Positions 1 to 6,325 of a stretch of DNA of 8,634 nt are shown piece after piece. Below the pieces are notes generated by a model. That model saw nothing but the letters and a program-made list of their open reading frames with translations, was not told the DNA's origin and ran no database searches. Made by a program: the position numbers and the translations under genes. Numbering within the stretch: the first letter of the stretch is position 1; each line of letters opens with the position of its first letter. Source of the stretch: Candidatus Eiseniibacteriota bacterium (GTDB taxonomy: Bacteria > Joyebacterota > Joyebacteria > Joyebacterales > Joyebacteraceae). The stretch lies in contig DAOWER010000147.1 of the NCBI GenBank assembly GCA_030638405.1, positions 1-8,634 on the forward strand, given 5' to 3'.

Positions 1-1
1 G

Positions 2-2104
2 AGCGACGCCCTACACATCGTCGACGTGGAGACCGGCAGGCTTCGCGCGAGTCTCAGGTTCCCCCTCGACGGCATGTTCACTCCCTCGTGGTGTCCGGAC
101 GGCGACCGCATCGCGTTCGTGGGCACCAGCGCCGGAGCTTCCGACCTCTACGTCGCTGACGTCGACGGAGGCAATCTCATCCGGCTGACCGACGACTTCT
201 TCGACGAGAGGACTCCGGTCTGGTCACCGGACGGCAGTCTCATAGCTTTCGCCTCGGACCGCGACGCTCCGGTTCGGGACGACCTGAGACGGAGCTACGA
301 CCTGTACGCCATCGACGTCGCTACGCGAAACATCGAGAGACTCGTGGCGACGGCCGCGAACGAGCGCTCGCCGAGCTGGTCGCCCGACGGATCGAGGCTG
401 GCGTTCGTGTCTGATTCGAGCGGATCGCCGCAGCTTTACCTGGCCGACCTCCGTGACTCGACGAGCGTGCGCGTGACGCATCTCATCGGCGGCGCGTCCT
501 CGCCGAGCTGGTCTGTCGAGGGCGACCGCATGGCTCTCGGCGTCTACGGTGACGGAGGATGGAACATCGCCTCGGTCAAGGCCCCGCTTGAGGCCTTCGC
601 GGACGCGATCGCGGGCGGAGAGCGAGAGGAGAGAATCGACCGCGCCTACTTGCGCGGCGACGCGGTCGACGCGCCCTGGTTCCCCGCCACGTGCGCGAGC
701 GCCGGAGACGGAGCGCCCGCCGGAGCGGAAGAGGAGGCGGATGTTGTCGCGGCCGGTCCGCCCGCGGAGCCTGTGGGCGAACAGGAAGAGCCCGCGGCGG
801 ACCCTGAGGTCGAGACGACGGACGTGCAGGAAGAGCCCGCGGTGGACCCTGAGGTCGAGACGACTGGCGTGCAGGAAGAGCCCGCGGCGGACCCTGAGGT
901 CGAGACGACGGACGGGTACCCTGACGACAGTGTCACCGTCGCCCGGGCCAGCGCTGCCTACCGCGCGGCCGTCAACGCCAACGGTCCGGAGACACACGTC
1001 GCCGGTTCTATGGCGGAGGATGAGGACGTCCGGAGGATCGGGGCCGTCGAGAAGTACAAGCCCCGCTTCACGCCCGACTGGATCACCGGTGGATTCGCCT
1101 ACACGTCGGGGTACGGTCTGAGCGGCGCGGCGCAGATCGCGGTGAGCGACGTGCTCGGGAACCACCGCTTCCAGATCGCCACCACTTTCTTCTCGAGCCT
1201 CGAGTCCAGCAACTTCCACGTGCTCTACCAGCACCTGGCGCACAGGGCCAACTTCTCGCTGGGTCTGCACAACTTCAAGGACTACTACTACTCTGACCGC
1301 ACGTGGCTGGGCGAGGACCTGGGCGAGAAGCGCTACTTCAGCGAGCGAAGCTACGGCCTGTCGGCCGGAGTCTCGTATCCGTTCAGCATGTTCACCCGCG
1401 TGGAATTCGACATCTCGGCCGTTTCTGTGGACAGGCAGTTCGCGACGGTTGACGATGAGGGGTACGTCGAGCTCACGGACGAGCGGGTCGCGCGGTCGCT
1501 CATTATGCCGAGCGTACGCTTCGTGAACGACACGACACTCTGGGGCTCAGTGGGTCCCGTGGGCGGCGGCAGATCTTCCATCATGCTGCAGCGGTCTTGG
1601 CAAACGGGCGGTAACTTCGCCTACCTCACCGGTATCGCCGACGTGCGGAAGTACATGCGGATGGGTGCCAGACACACTCTCGCGCTCAAGTTCGTCGCGG
1701 CGAGGAGTTCGGCGCGCAACGCGCAGAACTTCTACATGGGTGGTGTCAACAGCCTCCGCGGCTATAACGACTTCGCGTTCCACGGCCGGAACCTCACCCT
1801 GGCTTCTATCGAATTGCGCTACCCCTTCATCGACCACCTGCAGATCGCGTCGCCCATACCGCTGTCTCTCTGGGGGCTGCGCGGAGTGCTGTTCGTCGAC
1901 GCCGGCGCCGTATGGGACGACGACTTCCGCGGCGTCACCGTCGGCCCGAGCGACCGCAGTCTGAACGACATCAAGGCCAGCCACGGGGTCGGCGTCAGGA
2001 TGCGACTCTCGATGTTCGTCATTCGCTTCGATTGGGCGTGGCCGACCAACCTTCGGACCAGCGGCCGTGTGATGACCCACTTCGCTCTGGGTGCGGAGTT
2101 CTAG
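2..2104 (+). CDS. TolB-like propeller / Omp85-family outer-membrane barrel fusion protein (5' partial)
   Basis: The reading frame is open from the first bases (S-D-A-L-H-I-V-D-V-E-T-G), so the true start lies upstream of the window; the GTG at 26 falls inside a propeller strand and is not a start. At least four PD40/TolB-type repeats are visible, with the P-x-W-[SC]-x-[DE]-G core beginning at 83, 215, 371 and 503, a spacing of 44-52 codons. An acidic Pro/Glu/Thr-rich linker (about 600-1050) contains three 15-residue repeats. From about 1067 the protein becomes a beta-barrel: alternating aromatic strands, GGVNSLRGY at 1739-1765, which matches the conserved Omp85 loop-6 (V/L)RG(F/Y) motif, VLFVDAGAVW at 1886-1915, and a C-terminal strand ending in Phe, as expected of a BAM-recognised beta-signal. 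No POTRA domain is visible; the propeller stands in its place. By family this is an outer-membrane protein with a periplasmic propeller. Its substrate or partner cannot be read from sequence. The barrel assignment is firm; the role is unknown. Confidence 0.88.
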   Translation, partial: SDALHIVDVETGRLRASLRFPLDGMFTPSWCPDGDRIAFVGTSAGASDLYVADVDGGNLIRLTDDFFDERTPVWSPDGSLIAFASDRDAPVRDDLRRSYDLYAIDVATRNIERLVATAANERSPSWSPDGSRLAFVSDSSGSPQLYLADLRDSTSVRVTHLIGGASSPSWSVEGDRMALGVYGDGGWNIASVKAPLEAFADAIAGGEREERIDRAYLRGDAVDAPWFPATCASAGDGAPAGAEEEADVVAAGPPAEPVGEQEEPAADPEVETTDVQEEPAVDPEVETTGVQEEPAADPEVETTDGYPDDSVTVARASAAYRAAVNANGPETHVAGSMAEDEDVRRIGAVEKYKPRFTPDWITGGFAYTSGYGLSGAAQIAVSDVLGNHRFQIATTFFSSLESSNFHVLYQHLAHRANFSLGLHNFKDYYYSDRTWLGEDLGEKRYFSERSYGLSAGVSYPFSMFTRVEFDISAVSVDRQFATVDDEGYVELTDERVARSLIMPSVRFVNDTTLWGSVGPVGGGRSSIMLQRSWQTGGNFAYLTGIADVRKYMRMGARHTLALKFVAARSSARNAQNFYMGGVNSLRGYNDFAFHGRNLTLASIELRYPFIDHLQIASPIPLSLWGLRGVLFVDAGAVWDDDFRGVTVGPSDRSLNDIKASHGVGVRMRLSMFVIRFDWAWPTNLRTSGRVMTHFALGAEF
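782..916 (+). repeat. Three in-frame 45-bp tandem repeats in the linker
   Basis: Units lie at 782-826, 827-871 and 872-916, each encoding a 15-residue QEEPAADPEVETT-type block. Units 1 and 3 differ by one base, in the last codon (gtg/ggg). Unit 2 carries three substitutions: gcg to gtg, acg to act, gac to ggc. The repeat keeps the frame, so changes in copy number would lengthen or shorten the acidic linker between propeller and barrel without breaking the protein. The near-identity at DNA level suggests recent duplication. Confidence 0.95.
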
Positions 2105-2116
2105 CCGCGGGTTGTT

Positions 2117-2146
2117 CGCGCGGCCGCCCGGTCGCGCGGTCTTTTC
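2117..2146 (+). terminator. Probable rho-independent terminator after the barrel gene
   Basis: Twelve bases after the TAG stop, 2117-2125 pairs with 2130-2138 to form a nine-base-pair stem (one G-U pair) closed by a four-base GCCC loop. The downstream side continues as GTCTTTTC, a short T-run. Position, stem strength and T-run fit an intrinsic terminator separating the barrel gene from the helicase cluster. The T-run is short and the region is GC-rich throughout, so it is a good candidate only. The remaining 2147-2241 shows no convincing promoter. It contains a small five-pair hairpin (2153-2157 with 2162-2166) and the palindrome TGCATGCA at 2211-2218. Confidence 0.6.
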
Positions 2147-2227
2147 ACCGGACGCGGTCCTCCGCGGGCGCCCGTTCTCCGGACGCTCCGGTGCTCCGAA
2201 CGCGCCCGTCTGCATGCATCCCCGTGT

Positions 2228-2235
2228 GGGAGGAG
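2228..2235 (+). promoter_or_regulatory. Shine-Dalgarno sequence of the helicase gene
   Basis: GGGAGGAG is a near-perfect anti-16S complement. It ends 6 bases before the in-frame CTG at 2242 but 21 bases before the first downstream ATG at 2257, and it lies downstream of the GTG at 2224. Its position therefore favours CTG as start over either conventional codon. Confidence 0.65.
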
Positions 2236-2241
2236 AAAGCC

Positions 2242-4473
2242 CTGGTAACGGACCTGATGAAGGACCTCAACTCCGTGCAGCAGGAGGCGGTCAGCCACGG
2301 TGACGGGCCGCTGCTCGTGCTCGCGGGCGCCGGCAGCGGCAAGACGCGCGTCCTGACCTACAGGATCGCGCACCTCATACACGAACTGGGAGTGAGCCCG
2401 CGTCGCATCCTGGCCGTGACGTTCACCAACAAGGCCGCCGAGGAGATGAAGCGCAGGGTGGCCGACCTTGTTGGCGCGGACGCCCGGCTCGCCTGGATCG
2501 GCACGTTCCATTCCGTGTGCGCCAGGATACTCAGGCGTGAGGCCAACTGGGGTTGGTGGACGGCATCGTTCTCCATCTACGACGAGACCGACCAGCTGGC
2601 TCTCGTCAAGACCTGCATGGAGAAGACCCTCGTCTCGACCTCGGTCTTCTCACCCAGGGCGATCCTCTCGGCGATATCTAGGGCCAAGGACAAGCTCCTG
2701 GCCGCCGACGACTACCGCGGAACCGGCCGCTACTTCGAGGAGTGCGTTGCGAAGGTCTACGCCGAGTACGAGAAGGGCCTCGTAGAGAACAACGCGTTCG
2801 ACTTCGACGACCTGATAATGCGCACGGTCGGGCTCCTGCGCGGGACGAAGGAAGTCCTCACGGCGTACTCCGAGCGTTTCGAGCACATCCTCGTCGACGA
2901 GTACCAGGACACGAGCCACGCGCAGTACGAACTCGTCAACTTGCTGTCGTCGAGACACCGCAACATCTGCGTCGTAGGCGACGACGACCAGTCGATCTAC
3001 GGCTGGCGTGGCGCCGACATCTCGAACATCCTCGACTTCGAACACGACCACCAGGACGCCCGTGTGCTTCGGCTCGAGCGGAACTACAGGTCCACCGGGA
3101 ACATCCTGGAGGCGGCTCACGACGTCGTCAGCAGGAACGAGCGGCGCAAGGACAAGAAGCTCTGGACGGAGAGAGACGACGGGCGGAAGGTGGCGCTCGT
3201 CAGGTGCTCGAACGAGTATCAGGAGGCCGACGCCATAAGGGACCGCATCGTCGAGCTGACGGCGGAGGGGACGCGCGACCATCACGAATTCGCCGTGCTC
3301 TACAGGACGCACGCGCAGTCGAGGGTGATCGAGGACAGTCTGCGGCGGGCGTCCATTCCGTACGACATCGTGGGGGGAGTCCGGTTCTACGAGCGCGCCG
3401 AGGTCAAGGACGCGCTGGCCTACGCGCGCGTGGTCTCGAACCCCGCCGACGCGGTCAGTCTGACCCGCATCGTCAACGTCCCGCCGAGGAAGATAGGGGA
3501 CCGGTCGCTGGAACGCCTCACGGAGTTCGCCGCCAGCCGCCGGGTCCCTCTGCTGAGCGCTCTCGCCCTGAGCGCCGAGGTCGAGGGGCTCCCCGCTGCG
3601 GCCCGCGAGTCGGCCGAAGCCCTGGCGGGCGTGCTCATGCGCGCGACCGAGAGAGCCGAGCGCGACCCGGTCGACACCGTTCTCGAGGGGCTGCTCACGG
3701 ACACCGGGTATCTCGAGTGGCTGAAGAGGAGCGGCACCGAGGAATCGGCGCAGCGCGTCGCGAACGTGCAGGAACTCGTGTCGGCCGCGAGCGAGTTCGT
3801 CGAGTCGAGCGACGAGGAGAGCCTGTCCGCGTTCCTCGAGCAGGTTTCGCTGGTCGCGAACATCGACAGGTGGGCCGACGGTGCGAACGCCGTGTCTCTG
3901 ATGACCCTGCACAGCGCGAAGGGGCTCGAGTTCGGCGTCGTTCTCATTCCGGGTCTGGAGGATGGGCTCCTGCCGCACGAGTCCGCGTTCCTCGATGATG
4001 AGGAACTCGAAGAGGAGCGCAGGCTCTTCTACGTGGGTATGACCCGGGCGATGGACGAGCTTCACCTGTTCGCCGCGGACACGAGGAGACGGGCGGGCGT
4101 GATGGACGTGCGCTCGGCCTCCAGGTTCCTGGACGAGATAGACCCTTCGCATCTGGAGGTCCGGTCTCTCTCCGCTGTTCCCCGACGCGGGGCCTACTCG
4201 TCCGTGGGAGGCTCTTTCCGCGCGCGCGTGGGCGGGCGTCAGGGACGGACCGCTCGTGGACCTGTAGCGGCCTTCCCCGACTACGAGAATTTCTCCCAGG
4301 AGGCGCCGGAGTTCGGACCCGGAACGCGCGTGCGGCATGCGAAGTGGGGTGAGGGCGTCGTGCTGGAGTTCGCCGGGACCTCGGGTGACGCCATAGCGCG
4401 CGTCAGATTCGCCGATGACGTTGAGAAGCGCATCATGGTAAGGTACGGCAAACTGGAGGTCATCTCGGACTGA
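2242..4473 (+). CDS. pcrA: PcrA/UvrD-type superfamily 1A ATP-dependent 3'-5' DNA helicase
   Basis: ATP-driven 3'-5' DNA unwinding in repair and in replication-transcription conflict. All SF1A motifs are present (numbering from ATG 2257): Q-motif LNSVQQEAV 4-12, Walker A AGAGSGKT 23-30, Ia VTFTNKAAEEM 54-64, II VDEYQDT 213-219, III GDDDQSIYGWRGAD 241-254, IV RLERNYRST 272-280, V LMTLHSAKGLEF 548-559, VI RRLFYVGMTRA 588-598. A C-terminal Tudor-like domain, GTRVRHAKWGEGVV onward from 689, resembles the PcrA/UvrD region known to bind RNA polymerase. The product is 738-743 residues, against about 720 in the family. The start is ambiguous: the strong ribosome-binding site fits CTG 2242 (used here), while ATG 2257 would also keep every motif and GTG 2224 has no site upstream. 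The open frame continues far upstream over the barrel gene, but that part is a shadow. PcrA versus UvrD naming is a matter of convention. First gene of the cluster; gatC begins 13 bases after its stop. Confidence 0.95.
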   Translation: MVTDLMKDLNSVQQEAVSHGDGPLLVLAGAGSGKTRVLTYRIAHLIHELGVSPRRILAVTFTNKAAEEMKRRVADLVGADARLAWIGTFHSVCARILRREANWGWWTASFSIYDETDQLALVKTCMEKTLVSTSVFSPRAILSAISRAKDKLLAADDYRGTGRYFEECVAKVYAEYEKGLVENNAFDFDDLIMRTVGLLRGTKEVLTAYSERFEHILVDEYQDTSHAQYELVNLLSSRHRNICVVGDDDQSIYGWRGADISNILDFEHDHQDARVLRLERNYRSTGNILEAAHDVVSRNERRKDKKLWTERDDGRKVALVRCSNEYQEADAIRDRIVELTAEGTRDHHEFAVLYRTHAQSRVIEDSLRRASIPYDIVGGVRFYERAEVKDALAYARVVSNPADAVSLTRIVNVPPRKIGDRSLERLTEFAASRRVPLLSALALSAEVEGLPAAARESAEALAGVLMRATERAERDPVDTVLEGLLTDTGYLEWLKRSGTEESAQRVANVQELVSAASEFVESSDEESLSAFLEQVSLVANIDRWADGANAVSLMTLHSAKGLEFGVVLIPGLEDGLLPHESAFLDDEELEEERRLFYVGMTRAMDELHLFAADTRRRAGVMDVRSASRFLDEIDPSHLEVRSLSAVPRRGAYSSVGGSFRARVGGRQGRTARGPVAAFPDYENFSQEAPEFGPGTRVRHAKWGEGVVLEFAGTSGDAIARVRFADDVEKRIMVRYGKLEVISD

Positions 4474-4474
4474 C

Positions 4475-4480
4475 GGGAGG
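4475..4480 (+). promoter_or_regulatory. Shine-Dalgarno sequence of gatC
   Basis: GGGAGG lies immediately after the helicase stop and 6 bases before the GTG at 4487. This confirms the gatC start and fits co-translation from one message. Confidence 0.75.
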
Positions 4481-4486
4481 ACGAAG

Positions 4487-4780
4487 GTGGCTGTCGAGAG
4501 AGGTGATGTCGAGCACGTGGCCATGCTGGCCATGCTCGCATTCACAGAAGAGGAACTGGTCGCGTTCACGACCGAGATGAACGGGATCCTCGCCCTCTTC
4601 GAGGAACTAGAGGGAGTCGACACGGACGGTGTCGAGCCGGCTTTTCGTGTCCTGCGCCGTAGGAACGTCTTCCGCGGCGACGAGCCGGGGGAGATGCTCC
4701 CGCCCGATGAGGCTCTTGCCAATGCCCCGGACAGGCACGAAGATGCGTTCCGGGTGCCGGCCGTCCTTCCCAACGACTAG
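4487..4780 (+). CDS. gatC: Asp-tRNA(Asn)/Glu-tRNA(Gln) amidotransferase subunit C
   Basis: Small non-catalytic subunit that wraps around GatA and stabilises the GatA-GatB interface in the cytoplasmic GatCAB enzyme. The 97-residue product has the usual family length (about 95-100) and pattern: an N-terminal helix with HVAMLAMLAFTEEEL, then ILALFEELEGVDTDGVEP (45-62), the short NVF element, and DEALANAPDRHEDAFRVPAVL near the end, which is the family's closing signature of L/A-A-N-A-P followed by FRVP. GTG start, with a well-placed ribosome-binding site. It follows the helicase by 13 bases and precedes gatA by a 71-base gap. No missing or unusual residues were noticed. Confidence 0.96.
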   Translation: MAVERGDVEHVAMLAMLAFTEEELVAFTTEMNGILALFEELEGVDTDGVEPAFRVLRRRNVFRGDEPGEMLPPDEALANAPDRHEDAFRVPAVLPND

Positions 4781-4793
4781 CGTTCCCCTGTAG

Positions 4794-4816
4794 GCAGCGC
4801 CGGCACGAGGCGCCGC
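4794..4816 (+). other. Possible hairpin in the gatC-gatA gap
   Basis: Bases 4794-4801 can pair with 4809-4816 (eight pairs with one A-C mismatch) around a seven-base loop. No T-run follows, so it is not an intrinsic terminator. In such GC-rich DNA a stem of this size can arise by chance. It could shield or stabilise the message ahead of gatA, but nothing in the sequence proves a role. The rest of 4781-4851 holds no recognisable gene or site. Confidence 0.3.
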
Positions 4817-4851
4817 TCCGGGCAGGGCCGGACGCCGACGTGTGGTCTTAA

Positions 4852-6315
4852 GTGAAACTCTACGAGCTGACATTCTCCCAGATTCGCGCGGGTCTCTCCG
4901 CTGGCGAGTTCTCGTCGCGGGAGCTCACCGAGTCGGTGCTCGACAGGATCGAGCGGGTCGAACCCGCTCTGTCCGCGTTCGTCACCGTCCGTGGGCGCGG
5001 TGAGATCCTCGCCGAGGCCGAGCGGGCCGACGCCAGTCGCGCGTCCGGCGGGAATCCGGGCGCGCTGTGCGGCGTTCCCGTCGCCGTCAAGGACAACATC
5101 TCCACCAGAGGTCTCGCCACGACCTGTGGCTCGCGGATGCTCGAGAGCTACGTTCCTCCATACGACGCGACCGCGGTCGCTCGTCTCCGGGGCGCGGGCG
5201 CCGTCATCGTCGGCAAGACGAACATGGACGAGTTCGCGATGGGCTCGTCCAACGAGAACTCCGCGTTCGGCGCCACCCGCAATCCCTGGGACACCGGGCG
5301 CGTGCCGGGCGGCTCGAGCGGGGGTTCGGCCGCCGCGGTGGCGGCCGGAGAGGTGCCGCTCGCCCTCGGCTCCGACACCGGTGGGTCCGTGCGACAGCCC
5401 GCGGGATTCTGCGGTGTCGTCGGCGTCAAGCCGACGTACGGCCGTGTTTCCAGATACGGGCTCGTTGCCTTCGCCTCCTCGCTGGACCAGATAGGGACCG
5501 TGTCTCGCGACGTCGCGGGAGCGGCCGCGCTTCTCGAGGCCATCGCGGGGGAGGATCCGCGGGACTCGACCACCGCCGCGGAGCCCGTACCGTCGCTTCT
5601 CGCTGATACCGGGACCGACCTCACCGGCGTGGCCGTGGGCGTCCCGGACGAGTACTTCGCCGACGGACTGGACGGCTCGGTCGCGGAAAAAGTGAGCGAC
5701 GCGGTCGAGACCATCCGGAGTCTGGGTGCGAAGGTTCTGACGATCTCGATCCCGCATCTCAGGTTCGGCGTCGCGGCGTACTACCTTGTGGCCGACGCTG
5801 AGGCGTCGGCGAACCTGGCCCGCTACGACGGGGTCAGGTACGGCCACCGCTCGGACCACGCGGAGGACCTCGAGAGCCTCTACCGGATGAGCAGAAGCGA
5901 GGGGTTCGGGGCGGAGGTCAAGCGGCGGATCATGCTGGGGACCTACGCGCTCTCGGCCGGCTACTACGACCAGTACTACCTGAAGGCGCAGAGGGTCCGC
6001 ACGCTCTTGGCGCGGGACTTCGAGAGGGCCTTCGAATCCGTGGACGCGGTGGTCGCGCCGACGTCACCGACGACGGCGTTCGCCCTGGGAGAGCGCGTCC
6101 ACGACCCCGTCAGCATGTACCTGTCCGACGTCTACACGGTACCGGTCAATCTCGCGGGCATTCCGGCACTGTCGGTCCCGTGCGGGCTTTCCGCATCGGG
6201 CCTTCCCGTCGGGCTTCAGATAATGGTCGACAAGTTCCGGGAGCCCGTCATGTTCCGGGTGGCACAGGCGTACGAGCGCGCGGCGGGCGTCGATTCGAGC
6301 CTGCCCGAGCTGTAG
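4852..6315 (+). CDS. gatA: Asp-tRNA(Asn)/Glu-tRNA(Gln) amidotransferase subunit A (glutaminase)
   Basis: Amidase-signature enzyme that hydrolyses glutamine and passes the ammonia to GatB for transamidation of mischarged tRNA. The product is 487 residues, the normal length. The catalytic triad is intact: Lys80 in VAVKDN, cis-Ser155 in PGGSSGGSAAA, and nucleophile Ser179 in DTGGSVRQPA, each one residue beyond the S. aureus numbering as I recall it (79/154/178). EASANLARYDGVRYG and the C-terminal PVNLAGIPALSVPCG and GLPVGLQIM blocks are also typical. The GTG start is unusually secure at the 5' side: an in-frame TAA (4849-4851) directly precedes it, and homology begins at once. No purine-rich ribosome-binding site is visible upstream, unlike gatC and gatB. 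The gene ends at a TAG that overlaps the gatB ribosome-binding site. Confidence 0.97.
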   Translation: MKLYELTFSQIRAGLSAGEFSSRELTESVLDRIERVEPALSAFVTVRGRGEILAEAERADASRASGGNPGALCGVPVAVKDNISTRGLATTCGSRMLESYVPPYDATAVARLRGAGAVIVGKTNMDEFAMGSSNENSAFGATRNPWDTGRVPGGSSGGSAAAVAAGEVPLALGSDTGGSVRQPAGFCGVVGVKPTYGRVSRYGLVAFASSLDQIGTVSRDVAGAAALLEAIAGEDPRDSTTAAEPVPSLLADTGTDLTGVAVGVPDEYFADGLDGSVAEKVSDAVETIRSLGAKVLTISIPHLRFGVAAYYLVADAEASANLARYDGVRYGHRSDHAEDLESLYRMSRSEGFGAEVKRRIMLGTYALSAGYYDQYYLKAQRVRTLLARDFERAFESVDAVVAPTSPTTAFALGERVHDPVSMYLSDVYTVPVNLAGIPALSVPCGLSASGLPVGLQIMVDKFREPVMFRVAQAYERAAGVDSSLPEL

Positions 6316-6321
6316 GAGGGG
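6314..6321 (+). promoter_or_regulatory. Shine-Dalgarno sequence of gatB overlapping the gatA stop
   Basis: AGGAGGGG starts inside the gatA TAG stop. Its AGGAGG core ends 6 bases before the in-frame CTG at 6326. No ATG, GTG or TTG in the gatB frame occurs between this site and 6443, so the site defines a non-standard start. Confidence 0.85.
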
Positions 6322-6325
6322 AATT

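Noticed and set aside
224..1270. Minus-strand and alternate plus-strand frames over the linker repeats
   Set aside because: They show repeated Arg/Leu or Ser/Gly blocks only because the 45-bp repeat is read in other frames.
2153..2166. Small hairpin in the helicase leader as a regulatory element
   Set aside because: Five base pairs in GC-rich DNA is expected by chance; no T-run, riboswitch-like core or conserved pattern is visible.
1912..2241. Upstream extension of the helicase frame into the barrel gene
   Set aside because: This stretch overlaps the certain end of the barrel gene and the terminator, has no helicase homology and no ribosome-binding site; it is only an open frame.
2650..4773. 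707-codon minus-strand open frame opposite the helicase and gatC
   Set aside because: It lies antisense to two genes with complete family motifs; the translation is Arg/Val/Asp-rich low-complexity sequence without recognisable domains, as expected from G/C-ending codons on the other strand.
4777..5859. 360-codon minus-strand frame opposite gatA
   Set aside because: Shadow of gatA: compositionally biased translation with no motif, fully contained within a conserved gene.
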